Assembly: GCF_020911865.1 (NCBI RefSeq)
Contig: NZ_CP087131.1
Location: forward strand, 1,860,001 to 1,924,000
DNA: 64,000 nt
DNA from: Chryseobacterium sp. C-71
Lineage (GTDB): Bacteria; Bacteroidota; Bacteroidia; Flavobacteriales; Weeksellaceae
Reading direction: 5' to 3'
The stretch's first letter is position 1; each line of letters starts with the position of its first letter. The position numbers and the translations under genes are program-made. Below are positions 43,480 to 52,356 of this stretch, in pieces. The notes under the pieces are model-generated. The model saw only the letters and a list, made by a program, of their open reading frames with translations. It did no database searches and was not told the origin of the DNA.

Positions 43480-45234
43480 ATGTTTCGATCGCACACAAAC
43501 GGAGAATTATCTCTGAAAAATCTCAATGAAGAAGTTACACTTTCAGGATGGGTACAAACCATTCGTGATAAAGGATTTATGATTTGGATAGATCTTCGGG
43601 ATCGTTACGGAATTACTCAGTTGGTTTTTGATCAGGATCGTTCTTCAGCGGAATTGATGGAAAATGCAAAAAAACTAGGACGAGAATTCGTCATTCAGGT
43701 TACAGGAAAAATCATTGAAAGAGTAAGCAAAAACCCAAATATTCCGACAGGAGAAATTGAAATTTTAGTTGAAAAATTAATCGTTCTGAATGAATCTCAG
43801 CTTCCGCCTTTCACGATTGAAGACGAAACAGATGGTGGTGAAGAATTAAGAATGAAATACCGTTATCTGGATATCAGAAGAGCTCCGGTAAGAGATAAAT
43901 TGATTTTCCGTCACAAAATGGCGCAGAAAGTGAGAAATTATCTTTCAGACGAAGGATTTATCGAGGTTGAAACTCCGGTTTTAATCAAATCTACTCCGGA
44001 AGGAGCGAGAGACTTTGTTGTACCAAGCAGAATGAACCCGGGACAGTTTTACGCATTGCCACAATCTCCACAGACTTTCAAACAATTGTTGATGGTTGGT
44101 GGAATGGATAAATATTTCCAGATTGTAAAATGTTTCCGTGACGAAGATTTGCGAGCAGACAGACAGCCTGAATTTACACAAATCGATTGCGAAATGGCAT
44201 TTGTAGATCAGGAAGATGTAATGAATGTTTTTGAAGGAATGACAAAAACCTTGATTAAAGATATTACAGGTCAGGAATTTGGAAATTTCCCACGAATGAC
44301 GTTTGCTGAAGCTATGAAAAAATACGGAAACGACAAACCGGACATCCGTTTCGGAATGGAATTCGTGGAATTGAATGAATTAGTAAAAGGAAAAGATTTT
44401 AAAATATTTGATGATGCAGAATTGGTTGTCGGAATCAATGTTGAAGGATGTGCAGATTATACAAGAAAACAAATCGATGAGCTTGTTGATTGGGTAAAAA
44501 GGCCTCAAATCGGAGCCACAGGATTGATTTGGGCTAAATTCCAAAATGATGGCGTGAAAACTTCTTCTGTGAATAAATTCTACAACGAAGAAGATTTAGC
44601 AAAAATAATCGAGAAATTCGGAGCGAAAGAAGGAGATTTAATGTTGATTCTTTCAGGAAACGAGCACAAAGTAAGAACTCAGCTTTCTGCTTTGAGAATG
44701 GAGCTTGGAAATCGCTTAGGATTAAGAAAAGGTGATGTTTTCGCACCACTTTGGGTTGTTGACTTCCCATTATTGGAATTTGACGAAGAAACCGGACGTT
44801 ATCATGCGATGCACCACCCTTTCACCTCTCCAAAAACTGAAGATATTCATTTATTACAAACCGATCCCGGAAAAGCAAGAGCCAATGCGTACGATATGGT
44901 TCTTAACGGAAATGAAATCGGTGGAGGTTCTATCAGAATTTTTGACAGAGATCTTCAATCTAAAATGTTTGATCTTTTAGGATTTACAAAAGAAGAAGCA
45001 GAAGCACAGTTCGGATTCTTAATGAATGCCTTCAAATATGGAGCACCTCCTCATGGTGGTTTAGCTTTCGGTTTTGACCGTTTGGTGGCAATTCTTGACG
45101 GAAACGAAGTGATCAGAGATTATATCGCTTTCCCTAAGAATAATTCAGGACGAGATGTAATGATTGACGCTCCGGCTGCAATTGCTAATGAACAACTCGA
45201 TGAACTGGAACTGAAATTAAATTTAAAAGCATAA
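43480..45234 (+). CDS. aspS: Aspartate--tRNA ligase
   Basis: 584-residue class II aminoacyl-tRNA synthetase. Started at ATG 43480 ([11 protein letters not shown]), the usual N-terminus of the anticodon-binding OB domain; the longer TTG reading lies in the leader. Motif 2 appears as [16 protein letters not shown], a bacterial GAD insertion domain lies at about residues 290-410, and motif 3 is G-F-D-R-L-V-A-I near residue 527. Length and order are normal. Strong promoter and terminator flank it, so it is a single-gene unit. Confidence 0.97.
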   Translation: MFRSHTNGELSLKNLNEEVTLSGWVQTIRDKGFMIWIDLRDRYGITQLVFDQDRSSAELMENAKKLGREFVIQVTGKIIERVSKNPNIPTGEIEILVEKLIVLNESQLPPFTIEDETDGGEELRMKYRYLDIRRAPVRDKLIFRHKMAQKVRNYLSDEGFIEVETPVLIKSTPEGARDFVVPSRMNPGQFYALPQSPQTFKQLLMVGGMDKYFQIVKCFRDEDLRADRQPEFTQIDCEMAFVDQEDVMNVFEGMTKTLIKDITGQEFGNFPRMTFAEAMKKYGNDKPDIRFGMEFVELNELVKGKDFKIFDDAELVVGINVEGCADYTRKQIDELVDWVKRPQIGATGLIWAKFQNDGVKTSSVNKFYNEEDLAKIIEKFGAKEGDLMLILSGNEHKVRTQLSALRMELGNRLGLRKGDVFAPLWVVDFPLLEFDEETGRYHAMHHPFTSPKTEDIHLLQTDPGKARANAYDMVLNGNEIGGGSIRIFDRDLQSKMFDLLGFTKEEAEAQFGFLMNAFKYGAPPHGGLAFGFDRLVAILDGNEVIRDYIAFPKNNSGRDVMIDAPAAIANEQLDELELKLNLKA

Positions 45235-45239
45235 ATTAG

Positions 45240-45266
45240 AAGCGGAGATTTTTTCTCCGCTTTTTT
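45240..45266 (+). terminator. Intrinsic terminator after aspS
   Basis: An 8-bp perfect stem AGCGGAGA/TCTCCGCT around T5, followed by T6. It ends only 4 bp before the next start codon. Confidence 0.88.
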
Positions 45267-45269
45267 ATT

Positions 45270-47444
45270 ATGAAAAAACTAACACCACTACTTTTTTTAC
45301 TTTTTATTAATCTGTTCAATTGTCAATATGCAGAAGGACAATATTCTGAAAGTGAAATTTATAAACTAAAATTAAGAATTGAAAAAGGTGACGACAAGGC
45401 TTTTTATGAATTAATTCCTTACTTTGACAGTAAAAAAATTCTCTCTGAGAATCTGGGACACCATTATCTGGAAACAGAGGAATCTTATCTTGCAAAACGA
45501 GCCGTTGAAGAAAATTTCATATTTCCTGAAGCTGCAATTAATTTTACAGAAATAAAAAGTGCTGAAAATTATTCTGATTTTTTAAAAAAGAATGATGACA
45601 AAATAAAATATTATCCAGAATTACAAACGTTTTACATTACACCGCTTAAAGATAGAAAGGATTTCGTAGAATTTAGAGAATTACCTGTTGCAAAACTGCA
45701 GAAACTTATTAAAAGACGCTCTGAAATTCTAACCAAAGATTGGGTAAAAGGAAAAAGAATTGATATTTTAATAAATCAAAACAATCCAGAAGCTCTTCTA
45801 AAAATTTGCGAAGAATTTTACCGTCTAAGAGATAAATTTAATTTTTTTAACAGAGATCAAGAAGATTTTTTAGACCTTCTAAAATTATTGATTCATAAAG
45901 ACATTGGTTCTGTAGGAAGAGATGACTACAGAGTCTGGGATACTGAGGATTCTAACTTTAATAATGACGCAATCCTTAATTTAATTATTTATTTTTCAAA
46001 AAATTATAAAAATTTTGTTTGGGATAGTTCATCCAATTGTTTTATCAACAAATCTTTAAAATCTCAAAAAATAGATGATCTCGCAAATCTTTTTGAAGAT
46101 CTTTACAACGAAAACGATTCTATTGCATTTAATACGTTTATTAAACTTTCCCAAAGCGATGTCAAAAGAGTAAATGAACTTAGTGCGGAAAAAGAGAGAA
46201 ATTTTCTTAGCAGAGCCAATTATTCATTACCTACTTTTCCATTTAGATTTCTGAGTCAGTTATCTCAGCTTACATCATATTACAAACAAAATAATATTGA
46301 TTTTCAAGGAACAAAAGATCTTCATATACATATTGAAAAATTAAGTTCTGAGCTTTCTTTTAGAGAAAGAAGAGAGTATGAAAATTATTTGATCGATTAT
46401 TTGGCATTACAAGATTTGATCCCACTAGAATATTGGTCATTGATTTATGAAAAAAGACCGGAACTATCTGAATCTGTTTCGAGAATTTTAGACATTTATT
46501 ACACAAAAAATTGGAATAAAATTCTCAACGATGAAAACCATCTGACTTTATATCTAAAAAAATCATTATTATACAGCAAAGTTGGTATCAATGGAAATCT
46601 TAATTATTACCTTTTTAAATTTACAGAAAATGGGAATGAAGTAATAAAACTCTTAGATAAAATTAAATCCAACGATCCAGATATCACTTTGCAGATAGAA
46701 AAAGCAAAGAAAATATGTCTAGAAAATTTTGATTATCCAATAGAAACAAAAAAAACATTTGAAGGGAATTTCAATAGCCAGCAAGTTGATTTAAAAACTG
46801 AATCTGAAAGACTGAGACTTACTGCAAAAGATAATGATGATTTTGAACGTGATATTTTAAAACTTTTTTCAAAAATTGGTTATTCACAAATTCCGGAAGC
46901 TCTTCAAGTTTTAGAGAATTTGAAATTCAATGAAAAAAATTACAGAAATAAATATTCACTTTTTGAAAGAGATTTCGGATTTTTTATGATTAAAAACTGG
47001 AAAGATAAAAAAGTGAGAGATGAATTTTTATCTGTATACAAATCACACACCGAACAGGAACTTTATAGATATTATCTGGATCTTGCAGGAATTGATTATA
47101 AAAATAAAAACGGAAATATAGATTACGATAAAGTTTACGAAATTCTGAAATTCAACATTGTAACTCCTTTTACAGGCAGTTCAGAGCTTGAAAATGAAGT
47201 TGGCGCGATAATTAAACTTTTAGAATTAGATCAAAAAACAGCATTAGGATATCCTGATAAACTTTGTAATTCAGCAGGAATGTATATTTGTCCACCTTCA
47301 GACAGAGCTTGGGAATGGAGAAAATATTTGAAAGAAAAAAAACTGCTCAAGGAAGAACATTCCAAAACTGTTTCATTTAACTATGGCTATTATGTTGATA
47401 AAGTTTTGATGTATAGAAGAATAAACGAAGGACAAAATCAATAA
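45270..47444 (+). CDS. Large exported protein of unknown function
   Basis: 724-residue protein with an N-terminal signal segment (MKKLTPLLFLLFINLFNC) that could be a lipoprotein signal with Cys18, although N before Cys is unusual. The rest is charged, AT-rich in codon use and predicted mostly helical, with no repeat or catalytic motif I recognise. Cysteines near the C-terminus lie in K-L-C-N-S-A-G-M-Y-I-C-P-P. There is no separate promoter box in the few bases after the aspS terminator, so read-through or an internal aspS promoter may drive it. No function assigned. Confidence 0.75.
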   Translation: MKKLTPLLFLLFINLFNCQYAEGQYSESEIYKLKLRIEKGDDKAFYELIPYFDSKKILSENLGHHYLETEESYLAKRAVEENFIFPEAAINFTEIKSAENYSDFLKKNDDKIKYYPELQTFYITPLKDRKDFVEFRELPVAKLQKLIKRRSEILTKDWVKGKRIDILINQNNPEALLKICEEFYRLRDKFNFFNRDQEDFLDLLKLLIHKDIGSVGRDDYRVWDTEDSNFNNDAILNLIIYFSKNYKNFVWDSSSNCFINKSLKSQKIDDLANLFEDLYNENDSIAFNTFIKLSQSDVKRVNELSAEKERNFLSRANYSLPTFPFRFLSQLSQLTSYYKQNNIDFQGTKDLHIHIEKLSSELSFRERREYENYLIDYLALQDLIPLEYWSLIYEKRPELSESVSRILDIYYTKNWNKILNDENHLTLYLKKSLLYSKVGINGNLNYYLFKFTENGNEVIKLLDKIKSNDPDITLQIEKAKKICLENFDYPIETKKTFEGNFNSQQVDLKTESERLRLTAKDNDDFERDILKLFSKIGYSQIPEALQVLENLKFNEKNYRNKYSLFERDFGFFMIKNWKDKKVRDEFLSVYKSHTEQELYRYYLDLAGIDYKNKNGNIDYDKVYEILKFNIVTPFTGSSELENEVGAIIKLLELDQKTALGYPDKLCNSAGMYICPPSDRAWEWRKYLKEKKLLKEEHSKTVSFNYGYYVDKVLMYRRINEGQNQ

Positions 47445-47552
47445 TGTTCTTAAAATTATATCCCAATTCCAAGAAAGTATTAATAACTATTACAATTCAG
47501 CAATAATTCCCTCACGGCACAATCATTGCAAGTTTCACTAAAAAGTAAGACA

Positions 47553-48338
47553 ATGAAAGCAATTTGGAACGGTGCCATTGGTTTTGGCTTAGTCAATATC
47601 CCTGTAAAGATTTATTCTGCGACAGAAACCAGCAAACTGGATCTTGATATGCTGGATAAATCTGATTTTTCTAATATTAAATTTAAAAGAGTCAACGAAA
47701 AAACAGGCAAGGAAGTAAAGTGGGCGAACATTGTAAAAGGTTATCTGATTGATGATAAATATGTCGTTCTCGAAGATGAAGACTACGAAGCTGCAAGTCC
47801 TGAGAAAACAAAAATTCTTTCTATAGAACATTTTGTGAAAGAAGCAGAAGTAGATTCTGTTTATTTTGAAACCCCCTATTTTCTAGAGCCACAAAAAAAC
47901 GGTGAAAACGCTTACAGACTTTTAATTAAAGCGTTGCAACAAACCAAAATGGTTGGTATCGGAACTTTCGTTTTGCGAGACACCGAAGCAATTGGGATGA
48001 TTCGTCCGTATAATGACGAAGTTTTAGTTCTAAATAGATTACGATTTGATCAGGAAATAAGAGATTATAAAGACCTAAAAATTCCTGCTAAAAAAGCACC
48101 GAAACCAGCCGAACTAAAGATGGCGAAAAACCTGATTGAGCAACTTTCAGAACCATTTGATCCTACATTTTACAAAAATACATATTCCGAAGAATTGCTT
48201 AAAATCATTAAGAAGAAAGCTAAAGGAAAATCGGTTAAAGTCAAAAAGTCAGAACCCGCAAAACAAGGTAAGGTAGTCGATTTGATGGCACAGCTAAAAG
48301 CCAGTTTACAAAGTCCGAAATCTAAAAATGCTTCCTAA
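47553..48338 (+). CDS. ku: Non-homologous end-joining protein Ku
   Basis: 261-residue Ku homologue. I start at ATG 47553 because M-K-A-I-W-N-G-A-I-G-F-G-L-V-N-I-P-V is the standard bacterial Ku N-terminus. The homodimer ring-forming core is complete, with M-V-G-I-G-T-F-V-L-R and L-K-M-A-K-N-L-I-E-Q-L near residue 195, and a basic C-terminal tail (K-K-K-A-K-G-K-S-V-K) typical of bacterial Ku. It binds DNA ends and recruits LigD, whose parts begin 2 bp downstream. Confidence 0.95.
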   Translation: MKAIWNGAIGFGLVNIPVKIYSATETSKLDLDMLDKSDFSNIKFKRVNEKTGKEVKWANIVKGYLIDDKYVVLEDEDYEAASPEKTKILSIEHFVKEAEVDSVYFETPYFLEPQKNGENAYRLLIKALQQTKMVGIGTFVLRDTEAIGMIRPYNDEVLVLNRLRFDQEIRDYKDLKIPAKKAPKPAELKMAKNLIEQLSEPFDPTFYKNTYSEELLKIIKKKAKGKSVKVKKSEPAKQGKVVDLMAQLKASLQSPKSKNAS

Positions 48339-48340
48339 TC

Positions 48341-48943
48341 ATGGCACTTAAAGATTACAACGAAAAGAGAAAGTTCGATAAAACTACCGAACCCAAGGGA
48401 AAAACAAAAAAAAGTGAAGACCAACTGATTTTTGTAATTCAAAGACATGCTGCATCGCGACTTCATTATGATTTTCGTTTGGAGATGGATGGTGTTTTGA
48501 AGAGTTGGGCGGTACCGAAAGGTCCGTCTTTAAATCCTGAAGACAAACGCTTGGCAATGATGGTAGAAGATCATCCGTATGATTACAAAGATTTTGAAGG
48601 AAATATTCCCGAAGGAAACTACGGAGCCGGACAAGTTGAAATATGGGACAGCGGAACTTATGAACCGTTGGATGGTACCATTAAACTCTCAGATGAAAAA
48701 GAATTACTGAAGGAACTGAAAGACGGTTCACTCAAATTCATTTTACACGGAAAAAAATTAAAAGGTGAATTTGCTTTAGTGAAAATGAAAAATGCTGAAA
48801 ACAATTCGTGGCTTTTAATCAAGCACAAAGATAAATTTGCTGAAGAAAAGTATGATGCCGAAGAAAACGTTTCGCCGAAATCTTTAGTTACAAAATTTAT
48901 CGAGGAAAAAAAAAGCCTAAAAAGCAGCAAAAAGAAATCATAA
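48341..48943 (+). CDS. ligD: LigD 3'-phosphoesterase domain (N-terminal part of a split LigD)
   Basis: 200-residue product comprising the phosphoesterase (PE) domain of LigD: R-H-A-A-S-R-L-H-Y-D-F-R-L-E, S-W-A-V-P-K-G-P-S and G-N-Y-G-A-G-Q-V are the conserved metal-site regions. It trims 3' ends during end joining. It stops after a Lys/Ser-rich tail reading K-K-S-L-K-S-S-K-K-K-S. A -1 shift in the A9 run at 48906-48914 would instead fuse it in frame to the ligase-polymerase part, giving an 856-residue protein of normal LigD make-up. Confidence 0.88.
   Translation: MALKDYNEKRKFDKTTEPKGKTKKSEDQLIFVIQRHAASRLHYDFRLEMDGVLKSWAVPKGPSLNPEDKRLAMMVEDHPYDYKDFEGNIPEGNYGAGQVEIWDSGTYEPLDGTIKLSDEKELLKELKDGSLKFILHGKKLKGEFALVKMKNAENNSWLLIKHKDKFAEEKYDAEENVSPKSLVTKFIEEKKSLKSSKKKS
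48906..48914 (+). other. A9 run where a -1 frameshift would join the two halves of LigD
   Basis: Nine A followed by G. In the PE frame the run is read as (G)AA-AAA-AAA-A(GC); after a -1 slip the next codons read K-P-K-K-Q-Q-K-E-I-I-K-S-D and continue without a stop into the ligase. A-AAA-AAG is a classical bacterial -1 slippery site. Confidence 0.6.
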
Positions 48944-48981
48944 AATCAGATACAAAATCACAATTTAAACGTTACAACTCT

Positions 48982-50910
48982 TTGGGTGATGAGAAAAAAC
49001 TCGAAAATTTCATCAAACCAATGTTGGCAAAGCTTTCTGAAAATGCGTTTGACGACGAAGACTGGATTTTTGAAATTAAATGGGACGGTTACCGAGCCGT
49101 TGCAGATCTCAGCAAAAAACAACCGCTATTCTACTCCCGAAACGGAATTTCATTTCTATCTAAATTTGATACCATTGCAGAAGATTTAAGTCAGCAAAAA
49201 CACAAAATGATCGTGGATGGTGAAATTGTTGCTTACGACGAAAATGGTAAACCAAGCTTTCAGCTATTGCAGCAAATCGGTGATAATCCGGATTTGGCTT
49301 TAACGTATCAGGTTTTTGATTTGCTTTGGCTCAACGGTCATTCTACCGAAGAACTTCCTTTAATTCAACGAAAAGAACTTCTAAAAGATGCTTTGGTTGA
49401 GACTGATCTGATTAAATTTTGCGATCATATTCCAGAAAAGGGAATCGATTTCTTTAATCAAATGAAAAAAATGCAACTTGAAGGTATGATTGCCAAGAAA
49501 GCTGATAGTATCTATTCTCAAAATAGCCGAAGTACAGATTGGCTCAAAATAAAATTTACCAATACCGAAGAAGCTATTATTTGTGGTTTCACAGAACCAA
49601 AAGGCTCAAGACAAGGTTTTGGAGCATTAATTCTGGGAAAATATAGAGATGGAAAACTGATTTACTCGGGACATACAGGAACAGGCTTTAATAATGAATT
49701 ATTAATGCAACTCCATGAAAAATTGAAAAAGATAGTTGTAAAAACGTCACCGTTTGAGACTGCCCCAAAAACAAATATGCCTGTAACATGGACGAAACCT
49801 GAATTGGTCTGTGAAATTAAATTTTCAGAAATCACGAAAGATGGGATGTTTCGCCACCCTGTTTTTGTTGCACTTCGGGAAGATAAAGAGGCAAAAGAAA
49901 TCAGCAATTCAGTAAAGAAACCTGCTCAGAAAACTTCAAAATCCAAAACTATGACGACTAAAAAATTATCCGAAAACACAGAAGATGAAAAAGACAAAGA
50001 CACAGAAATTACACTGAACCGTCACAAAATAAACCTCACCAATCAGAACAAAATCTATTTTCCAAAAAATAAAATCAGTAAAGGTGACGTGGTGGATTAT
50101 TATCAGTCGGTAGCAGATTACATTTTACCGCATCTGAAAAACCGACCGCTTTCTCTCAACCGTTTTCCAAGTGGCATCGATCATTCAGGATTTTACCAGA
50201 AAGATGCGGGAGACTCATTTCCGGACTGGATAAAAACGACAAAAGTACATTCAGAATCTACCGACAAATACATTGATTACGCCATTTGTAATGACAAAGC
50301 GACATTAGCTTATTTGAATAATTTAGGTTGTATCGATTTTAATCCTTGGAATTCTTCACTTCCTGATCTTGATCATCCGGATTATTTGGTTTTAGATCTT
50401 GATCCTTCGAAGAAAAACACTTTTGATCATGTTATTGAAACGGCTCAAGCTGTGAAGGAAGTTTTAGATTTAATTAAAATAAAAGGTTATTGCAAGACTT
50501 CGGGTAGCACAGGAATTCATATTTACATTCCGATGGGTGGAGCATACGATTACAATCAGGTAAAAGATTTTGCGCTGATCCTGATGCAGCAAGTCCACGA
50601 AAAACTTCCAAAAATTACAACGCTGGAAAGGAATCTTCAAAAAAGAGACGACAATAAAATCTACCTCGACTATCTTCAAAACCGCCAGGGCCAAACTTTA
50701 GCGAGCGTTTACAGTCTCAGACCGAAAGAAGGTGCCGCTGTTTCGATGCCGATTGAGTGGGATGAACTGAAAAAAGGTTTGAAACCAACCGACTTCAATA
50801 TTGAAAATGCTTTGGAAAGAATTAAAGCAAAAGGAGATTTGTTTAAGACTGTTTTGGGAAAGGGAATTGATATGATGAAGGCACTGGAGCTGTTGGAAGG
50901 GATAAATTGA
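48982..50910 (+). CDS. ligD: LigD DNA ligase and polymerase domains (C-terminal part of a split LigD)
   Basis: 642 residues from a TTG at 48982. ATP-dependent ligase domain: nucleotidyl Lys33 in K-W-D-G-Y-R, E-G-M-I-A-K-K near residue 168, then an OB fold. The primase-like polymerase domain begins near residue 347, with R-F-P-S-G, the metal pair D472-L-D474 and S-G-S-T-G-I-H. It seals and fills double-strand breaks with Ku. The frame is open upstream of the TTG back to the A9 run and has no ATG start, so I think it belongs to the preceding PE gene as one LigD. Order PE-LIG-POL. Confidence 0.92.
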   Translation: MGDEKKLENFIKPMLAKLSENAFDDEDWIFEIKWDGYRAVADLSKKQPLFYSRNGISFLSKFDTIAEDLSQQKHKMIVDGEIVAYDENGKPSFQLLQQIGDNPDLALTYQVFDLLWLNGHSTEELPLIQRKELLKDALVETDLIKFCDHIPEKGIDFFNQMKKMQLEGMIAKKADSIYSQNSRSTDWLKIKFTNTEEAIICGFTEPKGSRQGFGALILGKYRDGKLIYSGHTGTGFNNELLMQLHEKLKKIVVKTSPFETAPKTNMPVTWTKPELVCEIKFSEITKDGMFRHPVFVALREDKEAKEISNSVKKPAQKTSKSKTMTTKKLSENTEDEKDKDTEITLNRHKINLTNQNKIYFPKNKISKGDVVDYYQSVADYILPHLKNRPLSLNRFPSGIDHSGFYQKDAGDSFPDWIKTTKVHSESTDKYIDYAICNDKATLAYLNNLGCIDFNPWNSSLPDLDHPDYLVLDLDPSKKNTFDHVIETAQAVKEVLDLIKIKGYCKTSGSTGIHIYIPMGGAYDYNQVKDFALILMQQVHEKLPKITTLERNLQKRDDNKIYLDYLQNRQGQTLASVYSLRPKEGAAVSMPIEWDELKKGLKPTDFNIENALERIKAKGDLFKTVLGKGIDMMKALELLEGIN

Positions 50911-50948
50911 TATCCGTCAATAATAACAATCCATTTTTTTTACGGTAA

Positions 50949-51034
50949 GTTTGTCATTCTGAAAGAATCTAAGCATCAATTGCTATATATTGATTTTTTA
51001 ATGCTATACTGAGATCCCTACGGGGTGACAAACT
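50949..51034. repeat. Nested palindromic intergenic element (copy B)
   Basis: AGTTTGTCA (50949-50957) pairs with TGACAAACT (51026-51034); inside are AGCAT/ATGCT and ATCAAT/ATTGAT. The words GTCATT and GAATCTAAGCA are shared with copy A at 34711-34868 but the arms have diverged. Confidence 0.75.
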
Positions 51035-51060
51035 GAGTGCTGGTGAACTAAAATAAACAA

Positions 51061-51792
51061 TCAAGGCAACTTCGCCACCAAACCCTCTGGTAAAATTTTC
51101 AAAATAAAATAAATGAATTTCCATTTAAAATTGGGAACGATGGTGAAAGAATTTCCGGCACTCACTATATGTTTTGCCACGTAATCTGGTTCCATCAAAA
51201 GATTTTTATTGAGTTCTAAACCCGCATTAATTTTCGTATTGATATATCCGCTGACCAAAACGTTGACTGTAATATTTCTATCAGCTAATTCTTGTCTTAA
51301 ACCCGCCAAATAAGTCGTGAAAGCTGCTTTCGTACTTCCATAAACAAAATTACTTTTTCTTCCTCTTACTCCGGAAAGTGATGACAGTCCGATGATTCTT
51401 TCTAAATTTTTATTGGATTGATCCATTGCCACGATATTCAAAATAGAAACACCGCCCATATAGTTAACCTGCATCATTTGCTGAGTTCCTTTAAAATCTT
51501 GCAAGGCATCAACGTTTTCCACTAAAAATCCTGCAGAGTAAACAACAATATGAGGTTTTGTCGGAAGTTCATTATAAAATTTTTGGTGAGAATCAAAATC
51601 TGCTGCATCGAAATGTAAAACTTCAACCTTTTCAGACAAATTATTTTTAGCCACAAAATCGTTCAGTGCATCGGTGTTTCGTGAAGCAGCGATAATTGCA
51701 AAACCTTTATCAGCATATTGCAAAATGCATTGCTTGGCAACATCGGAATTGGCACCGAGAATGAGAACGGTTTTGGCTTTGTTTTGATTCAT
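51061..51792 (-). CDS. Short-chain dehydrogenase/reductase
   Basis: 243-residue SDR-family oxidoreductase. The cofactor motif appears as G-A-N-S-D-V-A (usual T-G-x-x-x-G-x-G is degenerate), A-D near residue 61, N-x-x-G-like V-Y-S-A-G near 85, and the catalytic set S-S-L-S-G ... Y151-G-S-T-K. The variant first motif resembles DprE2-like decaprenyl-phosphoryl epimerase or small Bacteroidota SDRs; I cannot give the substrate. It stands alone on the minus strand with a -7 box four bases before its ATG. Confidence 0.85.
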   Translation of the reverse strand: MNQNKAKTVLILGANSDVAKQCILQYADKGFAIIAASRNTDALNDFVAKNNLSEKVEVLHFDAADFDSHQKFYNELPTKPHIVVYSAGFLVENVDALQDFKGTQQMMQVNYMGGVSILNIVAMDQSNKNLERIIGLSSLSGVRGRKSNFVYGSTKAAFTTYLAGLRQELADRNITVNVLVSGYINTKINAGLELNKNLLMEPDYVAKHIVSAGNSFTIVPNFKWKFIYFILKILPEGLVAKLP

Positions 51793-51796
51793 GAGG

Positions 51797-51804
51797 CAAA
51801 GATA
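51797..51804 (-). promoter_or_regulatory. -7 box for the SDR gene, predicting a leaderless mRNA
   Basis: Reads TATCTTTG on the minus strand with only 4 nt (CCTC) before the ATG. Confidence 0.55.
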
Positions 51805-51920
51805 TTTTTTAAAGATTAGTTGGGCAAATCGTTTCGTTGCTTAAACACAAAGTGTACGAATGTTTTTGCACGGATGACCACAAATTTGATTATCAGAATT
51901 TTGGATCTTTTACAGTCTAA

Positions 51921-51963
51921 AAAAAAGAATCGGCGCTGTGACCTTTGGTCACAGCGCCGATTC
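51921..51963 (-). terminator. Very strong GC-rich terminator after yajC
   Basis: A 17-bp perfect stem (51927-51943 with 51947-51963) around TTT, rich in G-C (GGCGCTGTGACC), followed on the minus strand by T8. It lies 23 bp beyond the yajC stop. Confidence 0.92.
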
Positions 51964-51986
51964 GTAATATTATTTAAAACTAAAAA

Positions 51987-52346
51987 TTATTTCTTTTCAG
52001 TTTCTATAACTTCTTTTTTGTCAACTGTTGTTGTAGCTTTATCCCCAAATCTGTTAGCAGTAAATTCTCTTGAAATGGCTGCTTTCTCAAATTTTAATTT
52101 TCCGGAAAGTGTTTCAATGACAACTCCGTCATCGTGAATCTGAGCAATTCTTCCGTGAAGGCCAGAAGTAAGCACCACTCTGCTTCCTACTTTCAGCTCT
52201 TCCTGAAATTTTTTCTCTTGCTTCTGTTTTTTCATCTGAGGTCTGATCATCAGGAAATAAAACCCAACAAACATTACCCCCATCATGATGAGCATCATTG
52301 GAGAAGATCCTCCTGCAGGTGCTGCCTGTAAAAATATTGCTAACAT
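51987..52346 (-). CDS. yajC: Preprotein translocase subunit YajC
   Basis: 119-residue single-span inner-membrane protein of the SecDF-YajC accessory complex. A hydrophobic helix (M-M-L-I-M-M-G-V-M-F-V-G-F-Y-F-L) ends at the family signature M-I-R-P-Q-M-K-K-Q-K, and a small cytosolic beta domain follows (V-G-S-R-V-V-L-T-S-G-L-H-G-R-I). It ends the nusB-DUF1573-yajC operon, 10 bp after the DUF1573 gene. Confidence 0.95.
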   Translation of the reverse strand: MLAIFLQAAPAGGSSPMMLIMMGVMFVGFYFLMIRPQMKKQKQEKKFQEELKVGSRVVLTSGLHGRIAQIHDDGVVIETLSGKLKFEKAAISREFTANRFGDKATTTVDKKEVIETEKK

Positions 52347-52356
52347 AATAGTTTAA

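Noticed and set aside
47553..50910. Ku/LigD as part of a prophage or phage defence island
   Set aside because: No integrase, phage structural gene, tRNA-linked repeat or restriction gene lies near; chromosomal NHEJ clusters of this kind are known in Bacteroidota.
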